Counted from the stretch's first letter, positions 18,628-27,694 are shown. The stretch is DNA of 64,000 bases from Gemmatimonadaceae bacterium (GCA_019752115.1 JAIEMN010000002.1:1-64000), one strand, 5' to 3'. Numbers and translations are program-made. Notes: generated from the letters alone by a model not told the origin.

Positions 18628-19737
18628 ATGCTGAGCGAGGCGCGCGCGTCGCTGCGCCTCCTGTTCGTCGCGACGTTGCCGGAACCCGGCGGCGCCTGCA
18701 CGCACACGACGAACCTGGTCGCGGCGCTGGTGCAGGCGGGGCACGCGGTGACCGTCGTCGCCACTCCGGGGCGCGGCGTATGGGACGAGCTCGAGCCGCA
18801 TCCGCGGCTCACGCGCGTCGCCGCCACCTTTCGCACCGCCTTCGACGCCGAGGCGAGCGCCGTCGTGGCGCGTGAACTGCGCAGCGCGCGGTTCGATCAG
18901 GTGTTCGCGGTCTTCGAGCAGGATTACTGGGGCACGCTGCGGGTCGCGCGTCGCGAACGGGTCCCCAGTGCGTTCTTCCTGCATCACGCGGGCATGAAGC
19001 GCACCAATCGCCTCCTGCTGCCCTTCGTGCGTCCCACGTACATCGTACCGTCGGAGGATCTGCGCGACTGGATCGTGGCGCGACGTACTCCACGTCGGCG
19101 CGTGCAGGTGCTGGCCAATCCGATCGACACGCACGCTTTCGCGCCGGATGCAGCGGCACGCACCGCCGCACGCGCGGCGTTCGGCTTTGCCGATGACGAT
19201 GTGGTCGTGGGATTCGTGGGGCGTCTCGAGTTCAACAAGGGCATCGTCCCCTTCGCCGAGGCGCTGAACGCGGCGATGCGGGAGCACGCCACGCTGCGCG
19301 CCCTGTGGATCGGCAGTGGCCGGCGCGAAGCGGAGGTGGATGCGATCATCGCGCAGGCGCCCGATCGGAGGCGTCACGTGCGCGAACCGTGGACGCGTGA
19401 CGTGCGCGCCGCCTACCACGCGATGGATCTGCTGGCCCTGCCGAGCACGGGGCGCGAGTCGTTCGGTCGGGTGCTCGCCGAAGCCCAGAGCTGCGAAGTG
19501 CCGGTGCTGGGGAGCGCGATCGGTGGCATCCCGACCGCCATGGCGGCGGGGGTGAGCGGAGAGCTGGTAGCCCCGGGTGACGTGACCGCCTGGGCGCGCG
19601 CGCTGACGGCACTGGCCAACGATCCGACTCGGCGCTCGGCGATGGGACGCGCCGGGCGGCTGTTCGTGCAGACCCACTTTGACCGCGCGGTGATTGCCGA
19701 ACAGCTCGTGCGTTTCGTGCGCGCGACCGTACGTTGA
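18628..19737 (+). CDS. Glycosyltransferase family 4
   Basis: Encodes 369 residues with a GT-B fold, transferring a sugar from an activated donor. The N-terminal domain begins LRLLFVATLPEPGGACTHT, the acceptor side with a glycine loop. The C-terminal donor domain has VVGFVGRLEFNKG, the helix LWIGSGRREAE, and ESFGRVLAEAQ, which carries the GT4 E-x7-E signature; LGSAIGGIPTAM follows. No membrane segment is seen, so it should act on the cytoplasmic face. The start is four bases after the lipoprotein stop. The downstream acyltransferase starts four bases after this gene's stop. Confidence 0.85.
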   Translation: MLSEARASLRLLFVATLPEPGGACTHTTNLVAALVQAGHAVTVVATPGRGVWDELEPHPRLTRVAATFRTAFDAEASAVVARELRSARFDQVFAVFEQDYWGTLRVARRERVPSAFFLHHAGMKRTNRLLLPFVRPTYIVPSEDLRDWIVARRTPRRRVQVLANPIDTHAFAPDAAARTAARAAFGFADDDVVVGFVGRLEFNKGIVPFAEALNAAMREHATLRALWIGSGRREAEVDAIIAQAPDRRRHVREPWTRDVRAAYHAMDLLALPSTGRESFGRVLAEAQSCEVPVLGSAIGGIPTAMAAGVSGELVAPGDVTAWARALTALANDPTRRSAMGRAGRLFVQTHFDRAVIAEQLVRFVRATVR

Positions 19738-19741
19738 GCGG

Positions 19742-20935
19742 ATGCCGACGCCGGTGAGCTCTACCCTACGCCCCGCGCGCGAACGCCTCGCGTCGGTGGA
19801 TGTCTTTCGCGGGGTGACGATCGCCGGCATGCTGCTCGTGAACAATCCCGGTTTGCCGGACACCGTGCCCGCTCCGCTCGCGCACAGCCCGTGGAACGGC
19901 TGCACGTTCGCCGACCTGGTCTTCCCGGCCTTTCTTGTGGTGCTGGGCGTCACCACGCAGCTCGCGTATGTGCGCGGTGGACCGATAGCCCCGGCGCGAC
20001 CGATCTGGCGACGCGCGGGCTTGCTGTTCCTCGCCGGGGTGCTGCTCAACGCCTACCCGTTCTTCGAGAACCGGGTGACGGCCGGGCCGGCCTGGTTACC
20101 GGTGCCGCTGGCGCACGTGGTGGCGCGCTTCGCCTCGCTGCGCGTACTGGGTGTGCTGCAGCGCATCGGGCTGGTCTATCTGGCGGTGGCCCTGATGCGC
20201 CGCCGCTGTTCGACGCGCGCGCTGGCAGTCGTGACCGTGGCGATCCTGGCCGCGTACGCGGTCCTGCTCGCCGTGACCACACCCACGCTCCTCCCACCCG
20301 AGGCGACCTGGCCGGTGCGCATGGATCAGGCGCTGCTCAACTGGGAACCGCTGGGCCTGGGCTGGCATCTCTGGGATCGCGGGAAGCCCTACGACCCGGA
20401 AGGACTGCTCTCCACACTGCCCGCGATTGCTACTGGCCTCTTGGGCGTCCTCGCCGGCGTTGAGCTTACCGCATCGCGCGCGCTTGCTGATCGCGTGCAG
20501 CGGCTGGCGCTCGGCGGTGCGCTGCTCATCGCGATTGGCCTCGCGTGGACCTACGTGGTGCCACTCAACAAACCGCTCTGGTCGAGCTCCTACGCCGTCT
20601 TTTCCGCCGGCACCGCGTGGTGCGGCCTTGCCGCCGCGGCCTGGCTGACCGACCTCGCGCCACGCCCGGCGCTCACGGCGCCCTGGCTGGTGTTCGGCAC
20701 CAATCCGTTCGTGATGTACATGGGCAGCGAACTGCTGGCGAACGTGCTGCGCTCATCGATCAAGTGGCGTGTGGACGGTGTGCGTCTGTCCACCGGCGGC
20801 ACGATCGCCACGCTGCTCGAGCGACTCGGTGCCCCCGCGCCGCTCGCCTCACTCGCGTGGGCGGTGCTCTTCACCCTGCTCTGCTGGTTCGCCGTGCGCC
20901 CGCTGTATCGGCGGGGACGGTTCATTACGCTCTGA
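19742..20935 (+). CDS. Multi-pass membrane protein, HGSNAT/NagX-like acyltransferase
   Basis: Encodes 397 residues with about ten hydrophobic helices. It carries the DUF1624/DUF5009 hallmarks: RLASVDVFRGVTIAGMLLVN, PWNGCTFADLVFPAFLVVLGV, RVLGVLQRIGLVYL, DPEGLLSTLPAIATGLLGVLAG, and FGTNPFVMYMGSELL. The relatives are heparan-alpha-glucosaminide N-acetyltransferase and bacterial NagX, inner-membrane proteins thought to acetylate amino sugars across the membrane. With the glycosyltransferase and the lipoprotein just upstream, a role in modifying an envelope glycan or recycling cell-wall sugars is reasonable. The substrate is unproven. A word-palindrome fills the downstream gap. Confidence 0.8.
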   Translation: MPTPVSSTLRPARERLASVDVFRGVTIAGMLLVNNPGLPDTVPAPLAHSPWNGCTFADLVFPAFLVVLGVTTQLAYVRGGPIAPARPIWRRAGLLFLAGVLLNAYPFFENRVTAGPAWLPVPLAHVVARFASLRVLGVLQRIGLVYLAVALMRRRCSTRALAVVTVAILAAYAVLLAVTTPTLLPPEATWPVRMDQALLNWEPLGLGWHLWDRGKPYDPEGLLSTLPAIATGLLGVLAGVELTASRALADRVQRLALGGALLIAIGLAWTYVVPLNKPLWSSSYAVFSAGTAWCGLAAAAWLTDLAPRPALTAPWLVFGTNPFVMYMGSELLANVLRSSIKWRVDGVRLSTGGTIATLLERLGAPAPLASLAWAVLFTLLCWFAVRPLYRRGRFITL

Positions 20936-21008
20936 TGCGCTCGAGCGGACCCGCGAGATTGGGGGATTGATTGGGATTCTTTGGATAAAAGAAACAGCAC
21001 AGGGGATT

Positions 21009-21146
21009 GCATGGATTTCACGGATTCCGCGGATGAGATCCGTGAAATCCTCAAGATCCGCGAAATCCATGCATGCTGTTGCTGTTATCCGCGAAATCCA
21101 TTCGCTCTGTTATCCGCGAATTCCATTCGCTCCGTTATCCGCGGAA
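21009..21146. repeat. Word-repeat hairpin, family 4 (ATCCGCGAAATCC)
   Basis: GGATTTCACGGAT (21013-21025) and ATCCGTGAAATCC (21038-21050) form a perfect 13-bp stem. GCATGGATTT (21009-21018) can instead pair with AAATCCATGC (21063-21072). Then 25-bp units starting GTTATCCGCGAA recur at 21084 and 21109, with a partial third at 21134 that reaches the thioesterase stop. The gap is convergent, so a terminator role is possible. Confidence 0.75.
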
Positions 21147-21644
21147 TCAGCTGGGCGTCTCGCGCGCCTCGGCCTGGCGCTCTTCGAGCCGGCGGCGGCG
21201 GCGGTTCTGGGCGGCGTCGTAGCGGCGGCGCTGCTCTTCGGTTTCGGGCGCGACGGGCGAGATGGGCACGGGCCGGCCGTTGCGATCGATGGCGACGAAG
21301 GTGAGGTAGCAGGTGTTCGTGTGTCGGCGCTGCCCGGAGATGAGATCTTCGGCCTCGACGCGCACCCCCACTTCCATGCTCGTGGTGCCTACGAAGTTCA
21401 CGCTGGCCTTGCACGTGACCAGATCGCCCACGTGGATCGGCTCGCGGAAGTCCACGCGATCGATGCTGGCGGTGACGCACGCCGTGCGCGCGTGACGGAA
21501 TGCCGACACGGCCGCCGCCTTGTCCACCATGGCCATGATCGCGCCGCCGAACGCGTGCCCCAGGATGTTGGCATCGTGGGGCATGATGAGTTCACTCGTC
21601 TCGTGCTGGGAGGCGGAGACGGGACGGGGAGCACGATCAGTCAT
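21147..21644 (-). CDS. Acyl-CoA thioesterase, YciA/BACH type hotdog
   Basis: Encodes 165 residues from the ATG at 21644. The hotdog fold is shown by MPHDANILGHAFGGAIMAMVDKAAAV, where the N and HAFGG are typical of YciA/BACH thioesterases and D is the catalytic base. It continues with RVDFREPIHVGDLVTCKA and MEVGVRVEAEDL. The enzyme hydrolyses acyl-CoA to free CoA and fatty acid in the cytoplasm. The C-terminal 40 residues are basic and Arg-rich. The start overlaps the end of the upstream lipoprotein gene by eight bases, suggesting translational coupling. The physiological substrate is unknown. Confidence 0.88.
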   Translation of the reverse strand: MTDRAPRPVSASQHETSELIMPHDANILGHAFGGAIMAMVDKAAAVSAFRHARTACVTASIDRVDFREPIHVGDLVTCKASVNFVGTTSMEVGVRVEAEDLISGQRRHTNTCYLTFVAIDRNGRPVPISPVAPETEEQRRRYDAAQNRRRRRLEERQAEARETPS

Positions 21645-22860
21645 GACGAGTCCGAATGAAGCGAGTGGCCGCGCGGGCGTGCGGAACGGTCGGGGTGGCG
21701 GGGCGCTGATAGACGGCCCGCTGCGCCATGCCATCGAGCGCGGCCGACACATCGAACGTGCGCGCCAGCGCGGAGCGGCCCGCGCTGTCGAGTGGCGGAT
21801 CATCGAGGGCGATGAGCTGATAGGCGGGCGAGCCAACGGTACTCACCGGCCACTCCTTGGCCGTGACGCCGGTGCCCATGAGCACGAGGGCGAGCGCGTC
21901 GCCATCGGCGGAGGGGCGCGCCATGACGTCATACCGCCCACGTGACCAGCGCACGCGCGAGGAATCCGCGGTCCAGGTGGGGAGCGTCGCGCGCACCGCC
22001 GCCCACCAGCCCGGCGCCGTGACCTTGAGCGGCGGCAGATGCAGCGCGAGCGCCTCACCATCCGCACTCTTACCCGGCACCATGAAGGCGATGGCCGGCT
22101 CACGGCCGAGATCGGTGATACCGAAGCTCGAGGAATCGAAGACGAAGCTTCCGAGTGTTTCGACCGCCGCGGCAGCGCGTTCATCACCGCCCTGCCCGGC
22201 CGTGCGAATCGAATCCGTGAGGCGCGCGAGCGACTGCTGCGCCTCGGCGATCACCCGCTGCGCCTCCGGCGCCCCGAGCAAGTCGGCCACCCGCATGAGA
22301 CGCCCACTCCGGACATCTACCACGAACCGGCGCCCTTCGTGCCGATGGGGCGGGCCGCCGTCGATGTCCACGTTGAGCAGGTGCTCGAAAGTGAGATACG
22401 GCCCGTGCACGTCGAGAATCTCGATCTCATCGTGCACCATCGTGCGCGGATCGTCCTCGAGCTGTTCGTCGTTCGGATCGATCTCGGTCTCGTTCGGATG
22501 CGCGGTCCGCCACGACCGCAGCTCGCGCAGCACCGTGCTGTCGCCGAACAGCCGCACGCTGTCGCGGCCGCCGAGCGCGCGCGCCCAGAGCTGCGAGGAG
22601 GCGAACGAGGCGTCCACATACTCGGCGCCATCATCGCTCAGAAAGACTTCGAACAGCTTACCGTCAACCTGCGTGAGCAGAATCGGCGCGCTGCGCACAC
22701 GGAGCCCGTCGGCGCTCGAGTGCACCCAATACGTCGAGTCCCCCGCCGCAAAGAGGAACTCGGCGCGCGGCATCGCCGTGGCCGGATTGGGCGACTCGCC
22801 CTTGCAGGCCGCCAGCAGCGCCAGGGCTGCGAGCGCCACCGCGCCGACGCGATGCCGCAT
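21637..22860 (-). CDS. Lipoprotein, DUF3298/RsiV-like
   Basis: Encodes 407 residues with a clear lipobox (ALLAAC near residue 19). The central region resembles the DUF3298/RsiV fold: YLTFEHLLNVDIDGGP, RFVVDVRSGRLMRVADLLG, then FDSSSFGITDLGREPAIAFMVPG. Most of the rest is beta-rich and lacks named motifs. It is likely a periplasmic or outer-membrane lipoprotein. It starts directly after the PLP enzyme's stop codon and overlaps the thioesterase, so the block from 25019 down to 21147 looks like a single operon. The DUF3298 similarity is a judgement by eye. Confidence 0.6.
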   Translation of the reverse strand: MRHRVGAVALAALALLAACKGESPNPATAMPRAEFLFAAGDSTYWVHSSADGLRVRSAPILLTQVDGKLFEVFLSDDGAEYVDASFASSQLWARALGGRDSVRLFGDSTVLRELRSWRTAHPNETEIDPNDEQLEDDPRTMVHDEIEILDVHGPYLTFEHLLNVDIDGGPPHRHEGRRFVVDVRSGRLMRVADLLGAPEAQRVIAEAQQSLARLTDSIRTAGQGGDERAAAAVETLGSFVFDSSSFGITDLGREPAIAFMVPGKSADGEALALHLPPLKVTAPGWWAAVRATLPTWTADSSRVRWSRGRYDVMARPSADGDALALVLMGTGVTAKEWPVSTVGSPAYQLIALDDPPLDSAGRSALARTFDVSAALDGMAQRAVYQRPATPTVPHARAATRFIRTRHD

Positions 22861-24117
22861 TCAGCGGGCCCCGCGCACGAGCGCCTGCACGCCGTCGATG
22901 AGCCACTCCACTTCGTCGGGCGACGTGTAGCAGCTGCAACCGGCGCGCACGAGGCCTTCCTCGGCGACGCCGAGCTTGCGGGCCACGGTGGTCGCATAGA
23001 AATCGCCGTTCGAGACGTACACGCCGCGCGGCACGAGAAAGCGCGCCACCGCTTCCGACGGATGGCCGGCCACACGGAACGAGATGGTGGGCGTGCGCGG
23101 CGTGCCGGGACGCGGACCGTGACAGGTCACGCCCTCGATCGCCGAAAGCCCATCCCACAGGCGCGCCAGCAGCGCCTCGCCGCGCTCGTGCAGGCCGTGC
23201 ATGGCGCGCGCGAGGCGCTCACGGCGCGAGCCCGTGAAGCCACCCAGGCTCGCAAGGAACTCCACCGCAGCCGCCGCCCCCACGATGCCTTCGTGATTCT
23301 GGGTGCCCGTCTCGAGAATCTCCGGGACCCAGTCCGGCGCCGGCTCGAGGCGCGGAACATCCAGTGCCGCGACCGCGTCGGTGCGTCCGTAGACCACGCC
23401 CACGTGCGGGCCGTAGAACTTGTAGGCGCTGCACAGCAGGAAATCGCAGCCGATCGCCTGGACGTCCACCAGCGCATGCGGCGCGTAGTGCACGGCATCC
23501 ACCACGGTGAGCGCGCCGGCGGCCTTCGCCGTGCGTACGATCTGCGCCACATCACTGATGGTCCCGGTGATGTTCGACGCCGCGCCCACGGCCACGACCT
23601 TCGTGCGCGGCGAGAGCAGACGCTCGAGCGCCCCCGCCTCATGGCGATACGTGGTCAGATCGAGCGGCAACCACTTGAGCACCACGCCACGCTCCTTCGC
23701 GAGCGCCTGCCACGGCGCCACGTTCGCGTGGTGATCGAGCTCGGTGATGATGATCTCGTCGCCCGCCTGCAGCCCGCGACCGATCGCCCGCGCCACGTGA
23801 AACAGCAACGTGGTCATGTTGGCGCCGAACGCGATCTCACCCGGACCGGCGCCCAGGAAGTCGCCCAGCGTCTCGCGCGCCTGCGCGAGGAGCGCGTCGG
23901 TTTCGGCGCTGGTGGGATAGACCCAATGCGTGTTGGCGTTGTGATGGAGGAGGTAGTCGGACATCGCGTCCACCACGCGACGCGGCACCTGCGTGCCGCC
24001 CGGCCCGTCGAAGTACGCCACCGGGTGCCCCTGCTCCACCCGGGCGAGCGCCGGGAACTGGGCGCGGATATCGGCGAGCGGCAGCACCGACTCCTCAGCC
24101 GCGACGAGCGTGCTCAT
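22861..24117 (-). CDS. Cysteine desulfurase-like class V aminotransferase
   Basis: Encodes 418 residues of a fold type I PLP enzyme. FDGPGGTQVPRRVVDAM and the NANTHWVYPTSAETD segment match the cysteine desulfurase-like subfamily (TIGR01976 type). The PLP aspartate/histidine pair lies in VVDAVHYAPHALVDV, and the Schiff-base lysine in CSAYKFYGPHVG. The usual mobile-loop catalytic Cys of SufS/IscS is not identifiable; a CSCY pair sits near the C-terminus. The true substrate is unknown. The start overlaps the end of the upstream dehydrogenase by four bases (ATGA), so the two are coupled. Confidence 0.8.
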   Translation of the reverse strand: MSTLVAAEESVLPLADIRAQFPALARVEQGHPVAYFDGPGGTQVPRRVVDAMSDYLLHHNANTHWVYPTSAETDALLAQARETLGDFLGAGPGEIAFGANMTTLLFHVARAIGRGLQAGDEIIITELDHHANVAPWQALAKERGVVLKWLPLDLTTYRHEAGALERLLSPRTKVVAVGAASNITGTISDVAQIVRTAKAAGALTVVDAVHYAPHALVDVQAIGCDFLLCSAYKFYGPHVGVVYGRTDAVAALDVPRLEPAPDWVPEILETGTQNHEGIVGAAAAVEFLASLGGFTGSRRERLARAMHGLHERGEALLARLWDGLSAIEGVTCHGPRPGTPRTPTISFRVAGHPSEAVARFLVPRGVYVSNGDFYATTVARKLGVAEEGLVRAGCSCYTSPDEVEWLIDGVQALVRGAR

Positions 24118-25019
24118 GATGCGCTCCGGCCGCCGACCTTCGCCCCGCCCTGCCGCTCGACCACCTGCACCGCTTCCACGTGGTCCGCCTCCTCGCCAAG
24201 CTCGCCATGCGCCAGGCGGAAGAGTTCCGCCGTGAGCTGGAGCAGCGGGCTCGGCACTTTCTGTTCGCGCGCCAGATCGGCGGCGATGCCCACGTCCTTG
24301 TCGAGCAGCGCCAACCGGAAGGTGCGCGGGAAGGCCCGCGTCAGTACGCGCTCCGGGAACAGATTCATGCTGGCGTTCGAGCGGCCGCTCGAGGTGTTGA
24401 TCACGTCGAGCGCGATCTCGCTCTTCACGCCGGCCTTTTCGAGGGCCACGAGCCCTTCGGCGGTCCCCCAGATGTGCATCGCCAGGAGCGCATTGTTGAC
24501 CGCCTTGAGGGCATCACCGGCGCCCACGGCGCCGCAGTGCACGATGCGCTTGCCGAAGCGCTCGAGCACCGGGCGGACGCGTTCGAGCGTTGCCTCATCG
24601 CCGCCAATCATGACCGTGAGCGCGCCCGCTTCGGCGCCGCTCACCCCACCGCTCACCGGCGCGTCGAGAAAGCCGATGCCGCGCTCGGCCAGCCGCGCGG
24701 CCATGCGGCGCGACGTCGCGCTGTCGCCCGAGGTGCAGTCCACCAGCACGCTGCCGGCCGGCATCGTGGCCAGCAGCCCGTCGGGGCCATCGAGCAGGGC
24801 TTCGACATCCCGCGAGACGGGCAGGCAGGTCACGACCACGTCACGATCGCGCCCGGCCTCCGCGGGGGTTGGGGCCACGCGGGCGCCGGTCGCGGCCGCG
24901 AAGGCCTCGGCCTTGGCGCCGGTGCGGTTCCAGACGACGAGATCGAGATCGGCCGCAGCAAGGTGCCGGGCCATCGGGGTGCCAATGGCACCCAATCCGA
25001 GAAAGGCGACGCGAGTCAT
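24114..25019 (-). CDS. 3-hydroxyisobutyrate dehydrogenase family (beta-hydroxyacid dehydrogenase)
   Basis: Encodes 301 residues, the usual family length, from the ATG at 25019. The Rossmann motif is FLGLGAIGTPMARHL, and VVWNRTGAKAE shows an Arg in the NADP-preferring position. The substrate site is DAPVSGGVSGAEAG, and the catalytic lysine region is GAGDALKAVNNALLA. Members oxidise 3-hydroxyisobutyrate, tartronate semialdehyde or succinic semialdehyde analogues. The following class V PLP gene overlaps it by four bases. Divergent from it, only ten base pairs separate its start from that of a small HMA-like gene. Confidence 0.9.
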   Translation of the reverse strand: MTRVAFLGLGAIGTPMARHLAAADLDLVVWNRTGAKAEAFAAATGARVAPTPAEAGRDRDVVVTCLPVSRDVEALLDGPDGLLATMPAGSVLVDCTSGDSATSRRMAARLAERGIGFLDAPVSGGVSGAEAGALTVMIGGDEATLERVRPVLERFGKRIVHCGAVGAGDALKAVNNALLAMHIWGTAEGLVALEKAGVKSEIALDVINTSSGRSNASMNLFPERVLTRAFPRTFRLALLDKDVGIAADLAREQKVPSPLLQLTAELFRLAHGELGEEADHVEAVQVVERQGGAKVGGRSAS

Positions 25020-25029
25020 AGATTGAAAG

Positions 25030-25269
25030 ATGCCACGCCAACGCATCCACGTGGAGATCGAGGGACTGATTGCCGTGCACGCCGTCCGGGCCGTCAGGAC
25101 GGCGCTCGCGGCGGTGCCCGGCATAGAGCAGGCCGACGTCTCCATGCAGGGCGCCGTGCTGGAGACGAGCGCCCCCGTGTCCGAGGCGGCCCTCCGGGAG
25201 GCACTCGGCCTGGCCGGTGTGGCGCTCCGGTCCATGCGCATCGAACGGGGCGGTCTCCCCCTGCTCTGA
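25030..25269 (+). CDS. HMA-like ferredoxin-fold protein without CxxC
   Basis: Encodes 79 residues. The pattern RIHVEIEGLIAVHAVRAVRTALAAVPGIEQADVSMQ... follows the beta-alpha-beta layout of heavy-metal-associated domains, with VPGIEQADV a typical strand, but the metal-binding CxxC is replaced by IAVHAV. It may thus bind another ligand or act as an adaptor. TAGATT lies five bases before the ATG, and the divergent gene starts only ten base pairs away, so the mRNA may be leaderless. mgtE begins 106 bp downstream. Confidence 0.55.
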   Translation: MPRQRIHVEIEGLIAVHAVRAVRTALAAVPGIEQADVSMQGAVLETSAPVSEAALREALGLAGVALRSMRIERGGLPLL

Positions 25270-25375
25270 CCCGCGCGCCGCGAGGCGTGCGCCCTCGGGA
25301 ACGCGACCGCGTGTGAAGGGTTTGTGCGGGCAGGCCCCCGTACTAACTTGCCGCCAGCCCGCAGCCCCTTCGCCG

Positions 25376-26791
25376 ATGACGCCTCGCGCCAAAGAAGACC
25401 GGCCGCTTGCGGCGCTGATCGTGCCGGACCTTCTCGAGCTGCTCGAGGAGCATCCGGAGAGCATCGGTCCGCAGACGGAAGAGATGCACCCGGCCGACCT
25501 CGCCGACGTGGCCGAGGCCCTGCCGGAGGCACAGGTGCGCGCGTTCCTCGCGGCCCTCCCCAAGGAGCGCGCCGCCGAGGTCATGGAGTACCTCGACGAA
25601 GACCTGCGTACGATGGTCCTCGAGGAGCTGCCGGCCGAGGAAGCCGCCGAAATCGTCGCCGAGATGGACCCCGACGAGCGTGCCGACGCGCTCGACGATC
25701 TCGACGAGGACGTGGCCGAGGACATCCTCGAGCAGCTCGAGCCGGAGGACAAGGCCGAGACCGAGCGGCTGCTCGAGTACGACCCGTACACCGCCGGTGG
25801 TCTCATGACCACCGAGTTCGTGTCGGTGCTCGAGTCGCTCACCGTGGAGGAGTCGCTGCGCAGCGTGCGCGCGATGGCCAAGGCGGGCCGCCGCGAGGCG
25901 ATGTACACGATCTATACGACCGATGCGACCGGCCGCCTCCGCGGCGTGCTGTCGCTGCGCGAACTGCTGGCGGCGCCGGAAGGGTCGCGCATCAGCGAGC
26001 ACGCGTGGACCGAGGTGGTCAGCGTCAGCCCCGACACCCCGCAGGAAGAGGTGTCGCAGGTGACGTCGAACTACGACCTCGTGGCGCTCCCGGTCGTGGA
26101 TATAAACAAGCGACTGCTGGGCGTGGTCACGGTCGACGACGTCATCGACGTCATCCAGGAAGAGCAGACCGAAGACGCCCAGAAGTTCGGTGGTATGGAG
26201 GCGCTCGAAGAGCCCTACATGGACATCAGCCTGTGGCAGAACGTGCGCAAGCGCGGCGGCTGGCTGTCCATTCTGGCGATCAGCGAGATGCTGACGGCGT
26301 CGGCGATGACGTACTACCAGACCGAGATCGACAAGGCCACAATGCTGGCGCAGTTCATTCCGCTCATCATGAGCTCGGGCGGTAACTCCGGGTCGCAGGC
26401 CACGTCGCTCATCATCCGCGCCATGGCGCTGGGTGAAGTGCGCCTGCGCGACTGGTGGCGCATCATTCTGCGCGAGCTGCCGGCCGGTATCATTCTCGGG
26501 AGCATCCTCGGCGTGCTGGCCATCACGCGCATTCTCACGTGGCACACGCTCGGGCTCTACGATTACGGCCCGCACTATGTGCTCGTAGCCATCGCGATCG
26601 GGCTGTCGCTGGTGGGCGTGGTGACCTTCGGGTCGCTCACCGGCTCGATGCTGCCCTTCGTACTCAAGCGCCTCGGCTTCGACCCGGCGAGCGCGTCGGC
26701 GCCCTTCGTGGCCACGCTGGTGGACGTCACCGGCATCAGCATCTACTTCAGCGTCGCGTATCTCGTGCTGCACGGGACGGTGCTCAACTGA
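25376..26791 (+). CDS. mgtE: Magnesium transporter MgtE
   Basis: Encodes 471 residues from the ATG at 25376. The layout matches MgtE. An N-terminal superhelical acidic domain holds repeats such as MHPADLADVAEALPEAQ and EMDPDERADALDDLDED. A CBS pair follows, with YDPYTAGGLMTTEFVSVLE at its entry and VVTVDDVIDVIQEE near its end. The membrane domain comes last, with GGNSGSQATSLIIRA forming the Mg-binding pore. MgtE is a Mg2+ channel of the inner membrane whose cytoplasmic domain closes when Mg2+ is high. I see no M-box riboswitch in the 106 bp upstream. The next gene begins within about 40 bp. Confidence 0.95.
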   Translation: MTPRAKEDRPLAALIVPDLLELLEEHPESIGPQTEEMHPADLADVAEALPEAQVRAFLAALPKERAAEVMEYLDEDLRTMVLEELPAEEAAEIVAEMDPDERADALDDLDEDVAEDILEQLEPEDKAETERLLEYDPYTAGGLMTTEFVSVLESLTVEESLRSVRAMAKAGRREAMYTIYTTDATGRLRGVLSLRELLAAPEGSRISEHAWTEVVSVSPDTPQEEVSQVTSNYDLVALPVVDINKRLLGVVTVDDVIDVIQEEQTEDAQKFGGMEALEEPYMDISLWQNVRKRGGWLSILAISEMLTASAMTYYQTEIDKATMLAQFIPLIMSSGGNSGSQATSLIIRAMALGEVRLRDWWRIILRELPAGIILGSILGVLAITRILTWHTLGLYDYGPHYVLVAIAIGLSLVGVVTFGSLTGSMLPFVLKRLGFDPASASAPFVATLVDVTGISIYFSVAYLVLHGTVLN

Positions 26792-26829
26792 GCACGCCGG
26801 CGTATACCACCACCGCGCCGTCGGCGCTG

Positions 26830-27687
26830 TTGCGTGGCACGTTGGCGGTGGTGGTCAGCGCCTGTTGCTTCGGTTCGATCTCGCCACTCACCGTGGTGGC
26901 GACGGGCCATGGCATGGCCCTCGAAACGATCCAGACGTGGCGCTACGTCACCACCGCGGTGATCCTCGTCGGGACCGGGCTCGTGGTCCGGCAGCCGCCG
27001 CGCGCACCGGGCGTCGCGCCGTGGTTCACGCCCCGTATCCTGCTGATCGCCGGCGGTGGGCAGGCGGCGGTGGCGACCCTCGCGCTGCTGGCGCTGCGGT
27101 GGCTCCCGGCAGCCACGGCCAGCTTTCTCTTCTACACCTTTCCGGCGTGGGTGGCGGTGATCACCGCCGTGCGCGGAATCGAACCCCTCGAACGCCGTCG
27201 GCTCCTCGCGCTGGGGATCGCCCTCACCGGGATCGCCGCGATGGTGGGCGCCCCGGCTGCCGCGTCGCTCTCGCCGGTTGGGGTCGGCGTCATTCTGGCG
27301 GCGGCGCTGGTGTATGCGCTGTACATCCCGGTGCTCTCCACGCTGCAGGCGCAGCGCGAAGCGCTCGATGTGTCGCGCGCCATCGCCGTGGGCGGCGCGC
27401 TCCTCTTTGCGACGTGGGCCGCGGCGACCGGCACGCTCTTTTCCCCTCCCGATGCCACGGCCCTGGGCGCGAGCCTGCTGCAGGGGGTGCTGTCGGCCGG
27501 GTCCTTCCTCGGTTTTCTGGCCGGCCTGCGGGTGCTGGGGCCGGTCCGCACCGCGATCACCAGCACGGTCGAGCCCTTCTGGACGACCATGCTGGGCGTG
27601 GTGCTGTTGGGGCAGCCGGTCGGCCTCGGTACCGTCCTGGGCGGCCTCGCCATCATGACCGCGGTCATCTTGCTGCAGCGTCGCTAA
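26830..27687 (+). CDS. EamA/DMT-family exporter
   Basis: About 285 residues using a TTG at 26830; the frame has no ATG before residue 28, and a CTG at 26788 would add 14 residues. Ten hydrophobic helices in two EamA repeats are visible: LAVVVSACCFGSISPLTVVA, ATASFLFYTFPAWVAV, ALVYALYIPVLSTL, and TAITSTVEPFWTTMLGVVLLG, with the family's conserved E-P in the last helices of repeat 2. These transporters usually export metabolites such as amino acids. The gene follows mgtE nearly without spacing, and a strong GC hairpin follows it. Confidence 0.8.
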   Translation: MRGTLAVVVSACCFGSISPLTVVATGHGMALETIQTWRYVTTAVILVGTGLVVRQPPRAPGVAPWFTPRILLIAGGGQAAVATLALLALRWLPAATASFLFYTFPAWVAVITAVRGIEPLERRRLLALGIALTGIAAMVGAPAAASLSPVGVGVILAAALVYALYIPVLSTLQAQREALDVSRAIAVGGALLFATWAAATGTLFSPPDATALGASLLQGVLSAGSFLGFLAGLRVLGPVRTAITSTVEPFWTTMLGVVLLGQPVGLGTVLGGLAIMTAVILLQRR

Positions 27688-27694
27688 CCCCAAC

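Noticed and set aside
21084-21146. Possible CRISPR array (25-bp repeats)
   Set aside because: The units are directly adjacent with no spacers and no cas genes are near.
22039-25026. Long plus-strand open frame (about 995 codons) opposite the lipoprotein, desulfurase-like and dehydrogenase genes
   Set aside because: It spans several well-supported minus-strand genes, is rich in His/Arg/Ala with no motif, and is a GC-driven shadow.
25270-25375. M-box magnesium riboswitch before mgtE
   Set aside because: The 105-bp gap shows no conserved M-box core and no long stems.
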